Source: Shinella pollutisoli (GTDB lineage: Bacteria > Pseudomonadota > Alphaproteobacteria > Rhizobiales > Rhizobiaceae). From it: a stretch of DNA of 64,000 bases. The translations under genes and the position numbers were made by a program. Each line of letters begins with the position of its first letter. Within the stretch, counting starts at the first letter, position 1. The notes below the pieces were generated by a model. That model saw nothing but the letters and a program-made list of their open reading frames with translations. It was not told where the DNA came from and ran no database searches. Where the stretch lies: positions 62,001 through 126,000 of the forward strand of contig NZ_JANFDG010000005.1 in the NCBI RefSeq assembly GCF_024609765.1, in the 5' to 3' direction. This document shows positions 9,121 through 18,315 of this stretch, in pieces.

Positions 9121-10284
9121 CTAAGAAACGCTTACGCGGCGGGCGGCTTTCCCGGCGAGGATGTCGCGATAAAGGGCAAGCAGGCCGGCCGACATCGCGG
9201 AGGCGGAGAAGGTCTCCCGGAACGCGGCGGGCTCGGGCATGACCTTGGCGCGCCAGCCCGGATCGCTCGTCGCCTCGGCCATGATGCCCGCCAGCGCGGC
9301 GGCGTCGCCCGGCTCGGCGAGCGCGATGCTCTCGCGGCCGAGCACTTCCGGGATGCCGCCGACGCGGCTGGCGATCACCGGCTTGCGGGCGGCGAGCGCC
9401 TCCAGCACGATATAGGGCATCGCCTCGGCGCGCGAGGGGACGACGACGGTGCGGGCGAGCGCGAAGGCCTCCTGCGCGCGCATGGCCGGCAGGAGGCCGA
9501 TGCGCCGGCCGAGGCCGAGGCGGACCATCGTGTCGAGGTATTTTTCGCGGTCCGGCCCGTCGCCGACCATCAGCGCGGAGAGCGGGCGGCCGATCAGCCG
9601 CTCGGTGCGCGCGAAGGCCTCGATGAAGACGTCCGGCCCCTTCAGGTCGCGCAGCATGCCGATATAGAGGAAGTCGGCGGCGTCGGGGCGGGCGTGCACG
9701 GTCTCGAAATCGCGGTCGTGGATGCCGTTGTAGATGCGCTGGAAGCGGCAGCGCGGGCGGCCGACCTTGCGGATGTAGCTGTCCTTCTCGAAGTCGCAGA
9801 CGAAGACGAGGGCGTCCGTCATCGGCTCGAGCAGCCGTTCGGCGCCAAGGATCGCCGCGCCCGGGAGTGTGCGGCGATCGTAGTGCAGGCTGCCGCCGTG
9901 CGGCGAGTAGAGGCGGGCTACGCGATACCTGTTGACCCGCAGGGCTGTGCCGATGAGCCGGGCGATGGCGCCACCCTTGGCGCCGTGCCCGTGCAGGACA
10001 TCCGGCCGCAATCCCTTGATTTCACGAAAGCTTCTCCAGAAGGCTCCTATGTCCGTCGGGCTGACCGCGCGGCTGATGGGCAGCCGGACGAGCCCGAGCG
10101 AGAGATGGGGGCGGATCTCGTCGAAGAGCGCGTCCTCGAAGGAGCCGCCCGTGAGGCTGTCGCAGATGATGCCGACGTCATGGCCTGCCTTCGCATGGAA
10201 CTCGGCGAGGTCGCGCACATGGCGGAAGATCCCGCCGATGGGCGACCGGAAGCAATGGATGATGCGCAGGGGACCGTCTCCCAT
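9121..10284 (-). CDS. Glycosyltransferase family 4 protein
   Basis: A 387-residue GT-B enzyme. The N-terminal IIHCFRSPIGGIFRHVRDLA is the acceptor-side glycine-rich loop, and DVLHGHGAKGG and RLYSPHGGSLHY follow. In the donor domain are FLYIGMLRDLKGPDVF, LMVGDGPDREKY and the E-x7-E motif in PSRAEAMPYIVLEALAARKP. It is 35% longer in its first half than minimal GT4s only through loop differences, and its length is normal for the family. It lies between the Wza gene and the initiating transferase, 43 bases upstream of the latter, so it should act at an early step of the same repeat unit. The sugar donor is unknown. Confidence 0.9.
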   Translation of the reverse strand: MGDGPLRIIHCFRSPIGGIFRHVRDLAEFHAKAGHDVGIICDSLTGGSFEDALFDEIRPHLSLGLVRLPISRAVSPTDIGAFWRSFREIKGLRPDVLHGHGAKGGAIARLIGTALRVNRYRVARLYSPHGGSLHYDRRTLPGAAILGAERLLEPMTDALVFVCDFEKDSYIRKVGRPRCRFQRIYNGIHDRDFETVHARPDAADFLYIGMLRDLKGPDVFIEAFARTERLIGRPLSALMVGDGPDREKYLDTMVRLGLGRRIGLLPAMRAQEAFALARTVVVPSRAEAMPYIVLEALAARKPVIASRVGGIPEVLGRESIALAEPGDAAALAGIMAEATSDPGWRAKVMPEPAAFRETFSASAMSAGLLALYRDILAGKAARRVSVS

Positions 10285-10289
10285 GACGG

Positions 10290-10865
10290 TCAGAACAGCC
10301 GTTCGCGGACATAGATCGTATCGCCGGCGAGCACCGGATCGGAGATGGAGACGCGGCCCGTGATGATCTTGCCGTTGATCTTGCGGGTGATGTCGACGTC
10401 GCCCTGGTTGGCGCGCGGCGAGAAGCCGCCGGCGACCGCGATGGCGTTCTGCACCGTCATGCCGGCGACGTAGCTGTACTGCCCGGCCTGGCCGACCTCG
10501 CCCATGATGTAGATGGAGCGGTAGCGGTCGACCTCGATCGAGACGTCGGGGTCGCGCAGGTAGCCCTGGCGCAGCTTCGCGGCGATGGCGCCTTCCAGCT
10601 CCTGGATCGTGCGGCCGCGCGCCGGCACGGCGCCGATCAGCGGGAAGGCGATGTAGCCGGCCTGGTCGACCGAGTAGCTGTTGCTGAGGCCGGTCTGCTC
10701 GAACACGGTGATGCGCAGCCGGTCGCCGCTGTCGAGCCGGTAGGGCTGGATCGTCGCGTCGTGGAAGGCCTTGGGTGCGGGGCGGTAGCCGCTGCAGCCC
10801 GAAACGGCCGGCGCGATCAGCGCCAGCGCGACGAGCATGCCCCTGTTGAACGTTGCGAAAGTCAT
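10290..10865 (-). CDS. Wza-type polysaccharide export lipoprotein
   Basis: A 191-residue protein. The start at 10865 (MTFATFNRGMLVALALIAP) gives a 21-residue lipoprotein signal ending in the lipobox VSGC, and has a GGGAAAG sequence upstream; an ATG 12 bases earlier is the alternative. After the acylated Cys come the Poly_export domain (YRLDSGDRLRITVFEQTGL, GYIAFPLIGAVPARG) and an SLBB-like domain (IYIMGEVGQAGQYSYVAG, VQNAIAVAGGFS). It is about half the length of E. coli Wza and lacks the C-terminal outer-membrane helix region, as in many short rhizobial homologues. It is expected in the outer membrane as part of the export channel. The gene is divergent from the Wzc-like gene, sharing a 200-base promoter region. 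Confidence 0.9.
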   Translation of the reverse strand: MTFATFNRGMLVALALIAPAVSGCSGYRPAPKAFHDATIQPYRLDSGDRLRITVFEQTGLSNSYSVDQAGYIAFPLIGAVPARGRTIQELEGAIAAKLRQGYLRDPDVSIEVDRYRSIYIMGEVGQAGQYSYVAGMTVQNAIAVAGGFSPRANQGDVDITRKINGKIITGRVSISDPVLAGDTIYVRERLF

Positions 10866-11066
10866 GCGCTTTCCCATTCCGGAAAACCTGAAGTCTTGCT
10901 TCGTTATCGATCCGTTAGGGTTAATGGCTGGTAAAGGCCGGCCGCTTCGCGTCGCCGCCGGTGAAATTTTTATCGGCAACGCGGGCAGGGCGGCCGGCGT
11001 CGGTTAACCCTTGCGTTACCATGTTTGTTTACTCTGCCGACAATTCGCAGTGTCTGGAGTGGGAAA

Positions 11067-13292
11067 ATGTCGGGGGTTCACGCAAGCCAGCAGGATGTCG
11101 ATATCGACCTGGGCGGTCTCTTCGGCGCCATCTGGCGGAACCGCATGCGCGTGCTGCTGGCGACGGCGGCCTTCGCGGGCCTCGCCTTCGTCGGGGCGAG
11201 CCTCGTCACGCCCACCTACAAGAGCGAGGCGCGCCTCCTGATCGAGACGCGCGAGCCGGCCTTCACCACGGGCACCGACCGTTCGCCCGGCCGCGAGCCG
11301 CCCGTGCTCGACGAGCTCGGCATCGTCAGCCAGGTGCAGCTCCTGAAATCCGCCGACCTCATCAAGCAGGTCGCGCGCAACATGAAGCTCTACGAGCTGG
11401 AGGAGTTCGACCCGACCGCCAGGCCCTCGGCGCTGTCCGACCTGCTCGTCCTCGTCGGGATCAAGAAGAACCCGCTGGAGCTCGCGCCCGAGGAGCGGGT
11501 GCTGAAGGAGTTCAACGAGAAGCTCGTCGTCTACCAGGTCGAGAAGTCGCGCGTCATCGGCATCGAGTTCTCCTCGAAGGACCCGCGCCTTGCCGCCGAG
11601 ATCCCCAACGAGATGGCGAAGGTCTACATGTCGCTGCAGAGCGGCGCCAAGCTCGACACCAATTCCGAGGCGACGCGCTGGCTGGAGCCGGAGATCGCCA
11701 ACCTGCGCGAGAAGGTGCGCGAGGCAGAGCAGAAGGTCGCCGAGTACCGCGCGCAGGCCGATCTCCTGCCGACCGGCGAGAACGCCACCTTCGCCGTCAA
11801 GCAGCTGAACGACATCTCCACCGAGCTCGCCCGCGTGCGCGGCGAGCGGGCCAATGCCGAGGCGCGGGCGGAGAGCGTGCGCACCGTGCTGCAGGCGGGC
11901 GGCGCGCCGGACACGCTTCCCGACGTCGTCGGCTCGCAGATGATCCAGCGGCTGAAGGAGAGCGAATCGCAGATCCAGGGGCAGATCTCCGATCTCTCCA
12001 CCTCGCTCCTCGACGGCCATCCCCGCCTCAAGGGCCTGCGCTCGCAGCTGGAAGGCATCCGCGGCCAGATCAAGGCGGAGACGCGGAAGATCCTGTCGAG
12101 CCTGGAGAACGAGGCGAAGACAGCGCGGTTCCGCGAGACGCAGCTCGTCCAGCAGCTCAACACGCTGAAGGCCGACACGGCGCGCGCCGGCGAGGACGAG
12201 GTCGGGCTGAAGGCGCTGGAGCGCGAGGCGACCGCCCAGCGCCAGCTGCTCGAGACCTATCTCGCCCGCTACCGCGAGGCGACCTCGCGCACCGGCAGCA
12301 ATTCGACGCCCGCCGACGCGCGCGTCATCTCCGCGGCCGTCGAGCCGACCGAGGTCGCCTTCCCGAAGGTGCTGCCGATCACGCTCGTCGGCGGGCTTGC
12401 CGGCTTCGCGCTGAGCGCCATCGCCATCCTGCTCGCCGAACTGTTCAGCGGCCGCGCGCTGAAGCCGGTCGGCGGTGCCGTCGCGCTGCCGGCGCGCCGC
12501 GAGACGGTCGAGCCGGAGGCGGAGGCCGTTCCCGTCCAGCCCGGACGCCGCAAGGCGGCGCGGCCGCTTTCCGACGCGGGCGCGCTGCGCGACCTGCATG
12601 CGCCCGCCCGCTCGCTGCTCTCGGGCATCGAGGAGGAAGAGGAACTCGTGGAGGAGGGGGCGTCGCCCGCCATCGTCGCCGCGGCGGAGGAGGAGGGCGA
12701 CTTCTCCATCCCCGCCGTCGCGCGCCACATCGTCGACAACAACATTTCCGTGGCGATCTCCGTCTCGCCCTCCGGCGACCGCGGCTCGACGGCCGCCGTC
12801 ATGCTGGCGCGGCGCATCGCCGGCGAGCACCGCAAGACGATCCTGATCGACCTCACGGGCTCCGCCTGCCCGACGCGGCTGATGGCGCACAGCCTGCATG
12901 CGCCGGGCATCACAGACCTGCTCGTCGGCGATGCGGCCTTCGCCGACATCATCCACGGCGACCGGCTGTCCGGCGCGCATATCGTCCCGCGCGGCAATGC
13001 CAACATCAAGCGGGCGATGCGCGGCATCGACCGGCTGTCGATGGTGATCGATTCGCTGTCGGACGCCTATGACACGGTGATCGTCGAATGCGGCCCGGCG
13101 GAGGTCGAGGGCGTGCGCCGGCTCACCCGCGACGCCGGCACCGACATCATCCTCTCCATCCCGGGCGCCGAGGAGGACGAGATCGTCGCGCTGATCGGCG
13201 CCTTCGGCGAGGCGGGCTACAGCGAGATCGTGCTGATGACCGGCGAAAGCGCGGAGCCGCCGCGCCACCCGGGCCGCAAGGCCGCCGCGTGA
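11067..13292 (+). CDS. Wzc/GumC-like polysaccharide co-polymerase with degenerate kinase-like domain
   Basis: A 741-residue protein. It has a Wzz domain with a first membrane helix (residues ~28-48) and the following PTYKSEARLLIETREP, a long charged coiled-coil periplasmic region (~180-390), a second helix (~434-458, PITLVGGLAGFALSAIAILL), then a cytoplasmic extension. That extension ends in a Rossmann-like domain that aligns with bacterial tyrosine kinases, but where Walker A (GKS/T) should be it reads PSGDRGSTAA near residues 566-575, without the lysine. Walker A' reads ILIDLTG rather than IDxDxR. No tyrosine cluster ends the protein. The start is set by GGAGTGGGA six bases upstream of the ATG; the earlier in-frame ATG lies in the promoter. 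It probably controls chain length and couples to the Wza channel without kinase activity. Confidence 0.88.
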   Translation: MSGVHASQQDVDIDLGGLFGAIWRNRMRVLLATAAFAGLAFVGASLVTPTYKSEARLLIETREPAFTTGTDRSPGREPPVLDELGIVSQVQLLKSADLIKQVARNMKLYELEEFDPTARPSALSDLLVLVGIKKNPLELAPEERVLKEFNEKLVVYQVEKSRVIGIEFSSKDPRLAAEIPNEMAKVYMSLQSGAKLDTNSEATRWLEPEIANLREKVREAEQKVAEYRAQADLLPTGENATFAVKQLNDISTELARVRGERANAEARAESVRTVLQAGGAPDTLPDVVGSQMIQRLKESESQIQGQISDLSTSLLDGHPRLKGLRSQLEGIRGQIKAETRKILSSLENEAKTARFRETQLVQQLNTLKADTARAGEDEVGLKALEREATAQRQLLETYLARYREATSRTGSNSTPADARVISAAVEPTEVAFPKVLPITLVGGLAGFALSAIAILLAELFSGRALKPVGGAVALPARRETVEPEAEAVPVQPGRRKAARPLSDAGALRDLHAPARSLLSGIEEEEELVEEGASPAIVAAAEEEGDFSIPAVARHIVDNNISVAISVSPSGDRGSTAAVMLARRIAGEHRKTILIDLTGSACPTRLMAHSLHAPGITDLLVGDAAFADIIHGDRLSGAHIVPRGNANIKRAMRGIDRLSMVIDSLSDAYDTVIVECGPAEVEGVRRLTRDAGTDIILSIPGAEEDEIVALIGAFGEAGYSEIVLMTGESAEPPRHPGRKAAA

Positions 13293-13296
13293 GGCC

Positions 13297-14562
13297 TCAG
13301 TCCGCGTCGTCCTCGGCGCGCACGAATTCCGTCTTGCCGGAGCGGATGCGCTGGAGGAACGAATAGACCTGCGGGTTCTGCTTGATGAGGCGCTTGGCGC
13401 CGGCCTTCGCCCGGTGCACGGCCGCGATCGCGCTGCCGGCGACGGTCGTCGGCCAGAGCAGGTCGTGCTGCGGCGTCTCGGCGGTGCACCAGGAGCGCTT
13501 GTAGGGCTGGTCGCCGATGCCGAAGTCGAAGAGCCTGACGCCCTCGCCGCAGAGCTTGCGGATCGCCAGATGGAACAGGAACTCGCCCGGGCTCGCGTCG
13601 GCGGCGATCGTCTCGTCGATCGAGCCGAACTGGCAGATCACGTGGTCGCCCTTGCGCGACAGGCCGGCGATGGCGACGATGCGCCCGTCGTTCTCGCCCT
13701 TGAGGCGCACGGCATGCAGCTGCAGCGGGTAGGCGTCGGCGCCGGCCGGCAGGTCGACGAGCGCGCGGAAGAAGTTGCGCGTCTCCTCGTCGCGGAAGAC
13801 GTCCGGCAGGCCCATCGTCTCGAAGCGGGCGGCCTTCTGGCGGAAGAACAGTTCGAGGAGCCTGCGGCCCTCCGCCGCCGTCTGCGCAACGACGTGCTCG
13901 TAGCCGCCGAGCGCCTCCAGCCGCCGCTCGGAATTGCGGAACTTCTTGCGCCGGCGCTTGGCGTTGACCTGCGCGAGCGTGCGGTCGAAATCCTCGAACA
14001 GCGCGAGCTGGAAGGCGGCGTTCTGGTTCAGCGTCGCCGGCAGGTCGGCGAAGGAATTGGTCTCGCCGCGCCATTCGAGCGGCACCTTCTCCAGCATGAA
14101 CAGGTCGAAATAGCGGGCGAACTGGCCGCGCGCCCGGTCGAGCGCCTGTCTGAGGCGCGGCGGTGCGGCGAGGAATCGGAATTCCTCGGTATAGAGGCCG
14201 GTGTTGATGTTGCTGAAATCGGTGGCGAGGAAGCGGGCCGTGCGCACCGGGCCGTGGCGGACGATCTCCAGCGGCAGGATGAGCTGCGTGCGGCCCTCGG
14301 CCACGCCCTCGACGATCAGGAGCCGGCAGGCATGCGTCTCGGCCCAGGCGCGGCACCAGTCGTAGCTCTGGTGGAGCGACAGGTTGTTCTCCGCCTCCAG
14401 CGCGCGCCAGGCGGCCTCCAGCGGCTCCATGCGGTCGTGCAGGCGGATTTCGAGCGGCACGACGGAAGGGGCGCGCCCGCCGCCGGCGAACGGTCCGAAA
14501 TGCCGCGCCGCGAGCTCCCGCTCGGCAGGCATGATCTGGAAATGGAGTTGCATCGCTCCCAT
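13297..14562 (-). CDS. GNAT/FemAB-like acyltransferase (BioF2-like)
   Basis: A 421-residue protein of the rhizobial family often annotated as GNAT N-acetyltransferase or 'CelD/BcsL'-like. Recognizable are LHDRMEPLEAAWRALE, NLSLHQSYDWCRAWAE near the N-terminus and, in the second half, LSRKGDHVICQFGSIDE and FLFHLAIRKLCGEGVRLFDF, typical of the acetyltransf_6 domain. Such proteins transfer acyl or aminoacyl groups onto polysaccharides or peptidoglycan. The stop codon is only 4 bases from that of the Wzc-like gene, so the two genes converge with no terminator between them. AAGGG precedes the ATG at 14562. Its place in the cluster suggests it modifies the exported polysaccharide. Confidence 0.8.
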   Translation of the reverse strand: MGAMQLHFQIMPAERELAARHFGPFAGGGRAPSVVPLEIRLHDRMEPLEAAWRALEAENNLSLHQSYDWCRAWAETHACRLLIVEGVAEGRTQLILPLEIVRHGPVRTARFLATDFSNINTGLYTEEFRFLAAPPRLRQALDRARGQFARYFDLFMLEKVPLEWRGETNSFADLPATLNQNAAFQLALFEDFDRTLAQVNAKRRRKKFRNSERRLEALGGYEHVVAQTAAEGRRLLELFFRQKAARFETMGLPDVFRDEETRNFFRALVDLPAGADAYPLQLHAVRLKGENDGRIVAIAGLSRKGDHVICQFGSIDETIAADASPGEFLFHLAIRKLCGEGVRLFDFGIGDQPYKRSWCTAETPQHDLLWPTTVAGSAIAAVHRAKAGAKRLIKQNPQVYSFLQRIRSGKTEFVRAEDDAD

Positions 14563-14793
14563 GGCGTACCCTTGCTTTCGAAGCCGGCGACGCGATCGCC
14601 GCCAAGCTCACATTAGGCACTAGGCTTGCGGAAATGGTTTAAATCCAGTGGCTCCGCCCGCCTTGCCCCGGAAAAGTGGCGGGTGCGGTTAGCAATTCTC
14701 TAACGGATCGCCGAAAAGGCCGGAGGGTGGCCGGCGCCGGCGCTGCGCGCTAGAGTCCCGTGCGCAATCGCAGGACCATCGCCTCTGGTTTTT

Positions 14794-14932
14794 GCCCCTC
14801 GCCCTAACCCTCTCCCCGCAAGCGGGGAGAGGGGACCTGCCCCACGGGCGGCCGATGATCGAGGACGGCCGTGCGGCATATCTCCTTCTCCCCGCAGCCA
14901 AGGAGAAGGTGGCCGGCAGGCCGGAGGAGAGC
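14794..14932. repeat. RIME-like palindromic intergenic element
   Basis: Two palindromic arms face each other: TCTCCCCGCAAGCGGGGAGA near 14811-14830, and CTTCTCC...GGAGAAGG near 14884-14909 followed by a GGCCGGCAGGCC inverted repeat. The same composition recurs at 17.0, 19.4, 26.1, 47.3, 49.7 and 62.2 kb. It sits in the 413-base gap between the acyltransferase and the xenobiotic acetyltransferase genes; the rest of that gap (14563-14793) shows no gene. Confidence 0.75.
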
Positions 14933-14975
14933 CATATCCATAGGCGATAGCCTGCATACAATCGGGAGCATCGCC

Positions 14976-15614
14976 ATGACAGAACCGGACCCTCGTGCCG
15001 CCCATCCCGTCGCGGGCGTCCCCCGCATCGGCTTCCTGAAGCCGATCGTCCGCTCGGCGCTGATCGAGGTCGGCGACTTCACCTATTACGACGATCCCGA
15101 TGGACCGGAGCATTTCGAGGAGAAATGCGTCCTCTACCATTTCGACTTCATCGGCGACCGCTTGCGGATCGGCCGCTACTGCGCCATCGCCACCGGCGCG
15201 CGCTTCATCATGAACGGCGCGAACCATGCGCTGGACGGGCTGTCGAGCTATCCCTTCGCGATCTTCCCCGGCGCCTGGCGCGAGGCCTACGACCCGGAAC
15301 ATTTCGCCTCCGGCTTCAAGGGCGACACGACGGTCGGCAACGACGTGTGGATCGGCCGCGAGGCGACGATCCTGCCGGGCGTGACGATCGGCGACGGGGC
15401 GATCGTCGCCGCCGGTGCGATGGTGAGCCGCGACGTGCCGGCCTATGCGGTGGTGGCGGGCAATCCGGCCCGCGTCGTGCGGTACCGCTTCGACGCGGAG
15501 ACCGTCGCGCGCCTCGTCGCCGTCGCCTGGTGGGACTGGCCGGCGGAGAAGGTGACGCGCAACATCGCGCTGATCTCCGGGGCCGACGTCGCCGCGCTGG
15601 AGCGCGCGGCCTGA
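14976..15614 (+). CDS. Xenobiotic acetyltransferase (CatB/Vat family, left-handed beta-helix)
   Basis: A 212-residue hexapeptide-repeat acyltransferase, the normal length for CatB/Vat enzymes (about 210). The coils read [36 protein letters not shown] and [13 protein letters not shown], ending with the family signature [16 protein letters not shown]. The conserved catalytic histidine is His84 in NGANHALDG. Members use acetyl-CoA to acetylate chloramphenicol, streptogramins or unknown hydroxylated compounds; chromosomal copies in rhizobia are usually of unproven substrate, so drug resistance should not be assumed. A GGGAG Shine-Dalgarno lies 8 bases before the ATG. The gene is monocistronic and directly follows a palindromic repeat. 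Confidence 0.88.
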   Translation: MTEPDPRAAHPVAGVPRIGFLKPIVRSALIEVGDFTYYDDPDGPEHFEEKCVLYHFDFIGDRLRIGRYCAIATGARFIMNGANHALDGLSSYPFAIFPGAWREAYDPEHFASGFKGDTTVGNDVWIGREATILPGVTIGDGAIVAAGAMVSRDVPAYAVVAGNPARVVRYRFDAETVARLVAVAWWDWPAEKVTRNIALISGADVAALERAA

Positions 15615-15617
15615 GCC

Positions 15618-15824
15618 TCACCGGCCGGGCTTCTCCATCCATTTGATGATCAGCATGGCGGGCAGGATCCAGAACAGGCCGGTGAAGAGGAAATAGATAA
15701 GGTGGATCCACCAGGGCGATTGCCCGAGCGTCGCCGAGGCGACGGTGGTGGCGACCAGCGCATAGACGACGACGAGGACGATGATCAGCACGGTGCCGAC
15801 CAATTTTCTGAGGCGAGGGGGCAT
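15618..15824 (-). CDS. DUF2842 small membrane protein
   Basis: A 68-residue protein with two hydrophobic helices (residues ~9-30 and 41-60) separated by [13 protein letters not shown], and a basic tail ending WMEKPGR. The pattern matches DUF2842, a small conserved alphaproteobacterial inner-membrane family with no known function. The start [10 protein letters not shown] at 15824 matches family length; an upstream in-frame ATG would add ten atypical residues. It converges with the acetyltransferase gene with a 3-base gap, and diverges from ctaA. Confidence 0.8.
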   Translation of the reverse strand: MPPRLRKLVGTVLIIVLVVVYALVATTVASATLGQSPWWIHLIYFLFTGLFWILPAMLIIKWMEKPGR

Positions 15825-15974
15825 AGACGGTGTTCCGGTTGGGCGCGACGGCATGCCGCAAAGAGTCCGGCCTTGTTTTGCACGGCCGGCTGGGGCAAAT
15901 CAACGCCACGACCCGCAAGGGATGCCGAAGCACGTGCAATCCGCCGTTCACAGGGCGGAAAAGGGAGCCGACAG

Positions 15975-17039
15975 ATGAGCGCCGTCACCGCCGCTTTCGC
16001 CGACGCCGACAGGATCGACCGCAACCGCCACCAGATCCGCCGCTGGCTCGGCCTCGTGCTGTTCACGCTCTTCGTGCTGGTGCTGGTGGGCGGCGCGACG
16101 CGGCTCACCGATTCCGGCCTGTCCATCACCGAATGGAAGCCGATCCACGGCGTCATCCCGCCGCTGACCGAGGCCGAATGGCAGGAGGAGTTCGCGCTCT
16201 ACCAGCGCATCCCGCAATACGAGCAGATCAACAAGGGCATGACCGTCCACGAGTTCAAGACCATCTTCTGGTGGGAATGGGCGCATCGGCTGATCGCCCG
16301 GTCGATCGGCTTCGTCTTCGCCGTGCCGCTCGTCTTCTTCTGGCTTTCCGGCCGCATCGAGCGGCGGCTGCGCTGGCCGCTTGCCGGGCTGCTCGCGCTC
16401 GGCGGCTTCCAGGGCTTCATCGGCTGGTGGATGGTGACCTCGGGGCTTGCCGAACGGGTGTCGGTCAGCCAGTACCGGCTCGCCGCCCATCTCGTCATCG
16501 CCTGTCTCATCTTCGCCGGCACCGTCTGGGTCATGCGCGCGCTCTCGCCACACAGCGACGACCCGGCGCCGACGGCGACCTCGCGGCGCTGGGCGGCTGC
16601 CATCGCCTTCATGGCGCTCTTCCAGATCTATCTCGGCGCGCTGGTGGCCGGCCTCGACGCGGGGCTTTCCTACAACACCTGGCCGCTGATGGACGGGGCG
16701 CTGGTGCCGGGCGGGCTCTTCGTGCAGCAACCCTGGTGGATCAACCTCTTCGAGAACCCGAAGGCGGTGCAGTTCGTCCACCGTATCGGCGCCTACGTGC
16801 TCTTCGCGCTGGTGCTCGTCCACATGGTCTCGTCGATCCGCGCGGCGCCCGAGACGACCCATGCGCGCCGCTCGGTGCTTCTCTTCGGCCTCGTCTGTCT
16901 TCAGGCCGCGATCGGCATCCTGACGCTGATCTGGCAGGTGCCGCTCGGCTGGGCGCTCGCGCACCAGGGCGGCGCGCTCGTCGTCCTCGGCTTCGCGGTG
17001 GCCCACTGGCGCGGCTTCGTCGGGGAATATCCGCGGTAA
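15975..17039 (+). CDS. ctaA: Heme A synthase (COX15/CtaA)
   Basis: A 354-residue integral membrane protein with about eight helices in two four-helix halves. Each half begins with a glutamate/histidine heme-ligand region: [19 protein letters not shown] with FFWWEWAH-like [12 protein letters not shown], and later [16 protein letters not shown] with [13 protein letters not shown] and [11 protein letters not shown]. These are hallmarks of the type 2 (alphaproteobacterial/mitochondrial) CtaA, which converts heme O to heme A for aa3-type cytochrome oxidase in the inner membrane. An AAGGGAG Shine-Dalgarno precedes the ATG. It is transcribed alone, with a palindromic repeat beginning 8 bases after its stop. 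Confidence 0.96.
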   Translation: MSAVTAAFADADRIDRNRHQIRRWLGLVLFTLFVLVLVGGATRLTDSGLSITEWKPIHGVIPPLTEAEWQEEFALYQRIPQYEQINKGMTVHEFKTIFWWEWAHRLIARSIGFVFAVPLVFFWLSGRIERRLRWPLAGLLALGGFQGFIGWWMVTSGLAERVSVSQYRLAAHLVIACLIFAGTVWVMRALSPHSDDPAPTATSRRWAAAIAFMALFQIYLGALVAGLDAGLSYNTWPLMDGALVPGGLFVQQPWWINLFENPKAVQFVHRIGAYVLFALVLVHMVSSIRAAPETTHARRSVLLFGLVCLQAAIGILTLIWQVPLGWALAHQGGALVVLGFAVAHWRGFVGEYPR

Positions 17040-17047
17040 GGGGGAAT

Positions 17048-17275
17048 TCCCTCATCCCGCTGCCGCGTCTCCGCCATCCTTCTCCCCGCCGGGGAGAAGG
17101 TGGCCCGAAAGGGCCGGATGAGGGGGCAACGCATCGGTTCGCCTTCGGCGCCCCCTCGTCCCGCTGCCGCGACCTTCTCCCCGGCGGGGAAAAGGGGCGG
17201 ACGGCGCCCTCACAATTTCATATGCGATCGACCTGCCGCTTGCGGGGAAAAGGTCGCGGCAGCGGGATGAGGGGC
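17048..17275. repeat. RIME-like palindromic element, double copy
   Basis: Two successive units. The first has CCTTCTCCCCGCCGGGGAGAAGG (described by its 17079-17101 position) followed by GGCCCGAAAGGGCC and GATGAGGGGG. The second runs in the opposite sense and ends GCGGGATGAGGGG, pairing with the CCCCTCGTCCCGC at 17153-17165. The element fills the whole gap between the convergent ctaA and argC genes and its hairpins could terminate both. Confidence 0.78.
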
Positions 17276-17280
17276 TGACC

Positions 17281-18213
17281 TTACCCCCGCAGCATCAGGT
17301 CCATGTTCTGCACCGCCGCCCCGGACGCGCCCTTGCCGAGATTGTCGAGCAGTGCGACGAGGTTGACGTGCGGCGCGCCGGCGGTGCCGAAGACGTAGAG
17401 CTTCATCCGGTCCGAATCGGCAAGCTCCACCGCGTTGACGCGGGAGAGCGCGGCGCTCTCCTTGAGGTCCACCACCTCGACGATGTCCTGGCCGGCGTAG
17501 TGGTCGGCGAGCACCGCATGGATCGAGCCGAGCGAGGCGTGGTCGTTGAGGTCGGGGAGGTGCAGCGGCACCTGCACGATCATGCCCTGCGGGAAGCGCC
17601 CGACGGAGGGCGAGAACAGCGGCGCGCGGGAAATGAGGCCGTGCACCTGCATCTCCGGCACGTGCTTGTGCTTGAGCGGCAGGCCGTAGAGGAAATGCGG
17701 CGAGTCGATGTGCTCGGGATGGTTTTCATCCTCCATCTGCGCGATGAGCTGCTTGCCGCCGCCGGTATAGCCGGAGACGGCGTTGACCGTCACGGGATAG
17801 TCCTCCGGCAGGACGCCGGCCATGCGCAGCGGGCGCAGGAGGCCGATCGCGCCGGTCGGATAGCAGCCGGGATTGGCGACGAGGCGGGCGCCGGCGATCT
17901 TTCTCGCCTGGCCGCGGTCCATCTCGGCGAAGCCGTAGGTCCAGTCGGGGGCGACGCGATGCGCCGTCGAGGTGTCGATGACGCGCACCCTGTTGTTGCC
18001 CTCGATCATGGCGACGGCCTCTCTCGCCGCGTCGTCCGGCAGGCAGAGGATGGCGATGTCGGCGCTGTTCAGCAGGTCCTCGCGAAGCTGCGCGTTGCGG
18101 CGCTCGGCCTCGGGAATCGAGATGAGGTCCACATCGCCGCGGCCGGCCATGCGGGTGCGGATCTGCAGGCCCGTCGTGCCGTGCTCGCCATCGATGAAGA
18201 TCTTCGGTTTCAT
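17281..18213 (-). CDS. argC: N-acetyl-gamma-glutamyl-phosphate reductase (type 2)
   Basis: A 310-residue enzyme of the shorter type 2 ArgC class. It reduces N-acetylglutamyl phosphate to the semialdehyde with NADPH in arginine synthesis. The N-terminal [12 protein letters not shown] is the nucleotide-binding loop, the catalytic cysteine is Cys117 in [11 protein letters not shown], and [10 protein letters not shown] and [17 protein letters not shown] segments follow the family. The start at 18213 has an AAGGAG Shine-Dalgarno; the longer frame begins inside an intergenic repeat. It follows speB on the same strand with a 102-base gap that contains a repeat, so co-transcription is possible but not certain. 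Confidence 0.96.
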   Translation of the reverse strand: MKPKIFIDGEHGTTGLQIRTRMAGRGDVDLISIPEAERRNAQLREDLLNSADIAILCLPDDAAREAVAMIEGNNRVRVIDTSTAHRVAPDWTYGFAEMDRGQARKIAGARLVANPGCYPTGAIGLLRPLRMAGVLPEDYPVTVNAVSGYTGGGKQLIAQMEDENHPEHIDSPHFLYGLPLKHKHVPEMQVHGLISRAPLFSPSVGRFPQGMIVQVPLHLPDLNDHASLGSIHAVLADHYAGQDIVEVVDLKESAALSRVNAVELADSDRMKLYVFGTAGAPHVNLVALLDNLGKGASGAAVQNMDLMLRG

Positions 18214-18240
18214 CTGCCGCTCCTTTGCTGGTGCTTCGCT

Positions 18241-18302
18241 ATAGAGCATTTCCAGCAAAAGTGCGAAGCGGTTTTGCGGAGGGACAATGCGTAAGAACTA
18301 AG
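18241..18302. repeat. Rhizobial interspersed element (AAAAGTGCGAAGCGGTTTT class)
   Basis: Contains GAGCATTTCCAGCAAAAG followed by TGCGAAGCGGTTTTGCG, a core that I recall as a very common dispersed sequence in Rhizobium and Ensifer intergenic regions. GCAAAAG...GTTTTGC can form a small hairpin. Only one copy is seen in this window, so the repeat status rests on memory. Confidence 0.45.
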
Positions 18303-18315
18303 GAGACAGGCCCGT

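Noticed and set aside
10866-11066. CtrA-like TTAA sites between the Wza and Wzc genes
   Set aside because: TTAACCC occurs on both strands, but the TTAA-N7-TTAA spacing and second half-site are not met, so a cell-cycle control claim is not supported.
14976-15614. A chloramphenicol or streptogramin resistance gene
   Set aside because: The fold and catalytic His are those of CatB/Vat, but chromosomal homologues in rhizobia often have other or unknown substrates and there is no mobile context.
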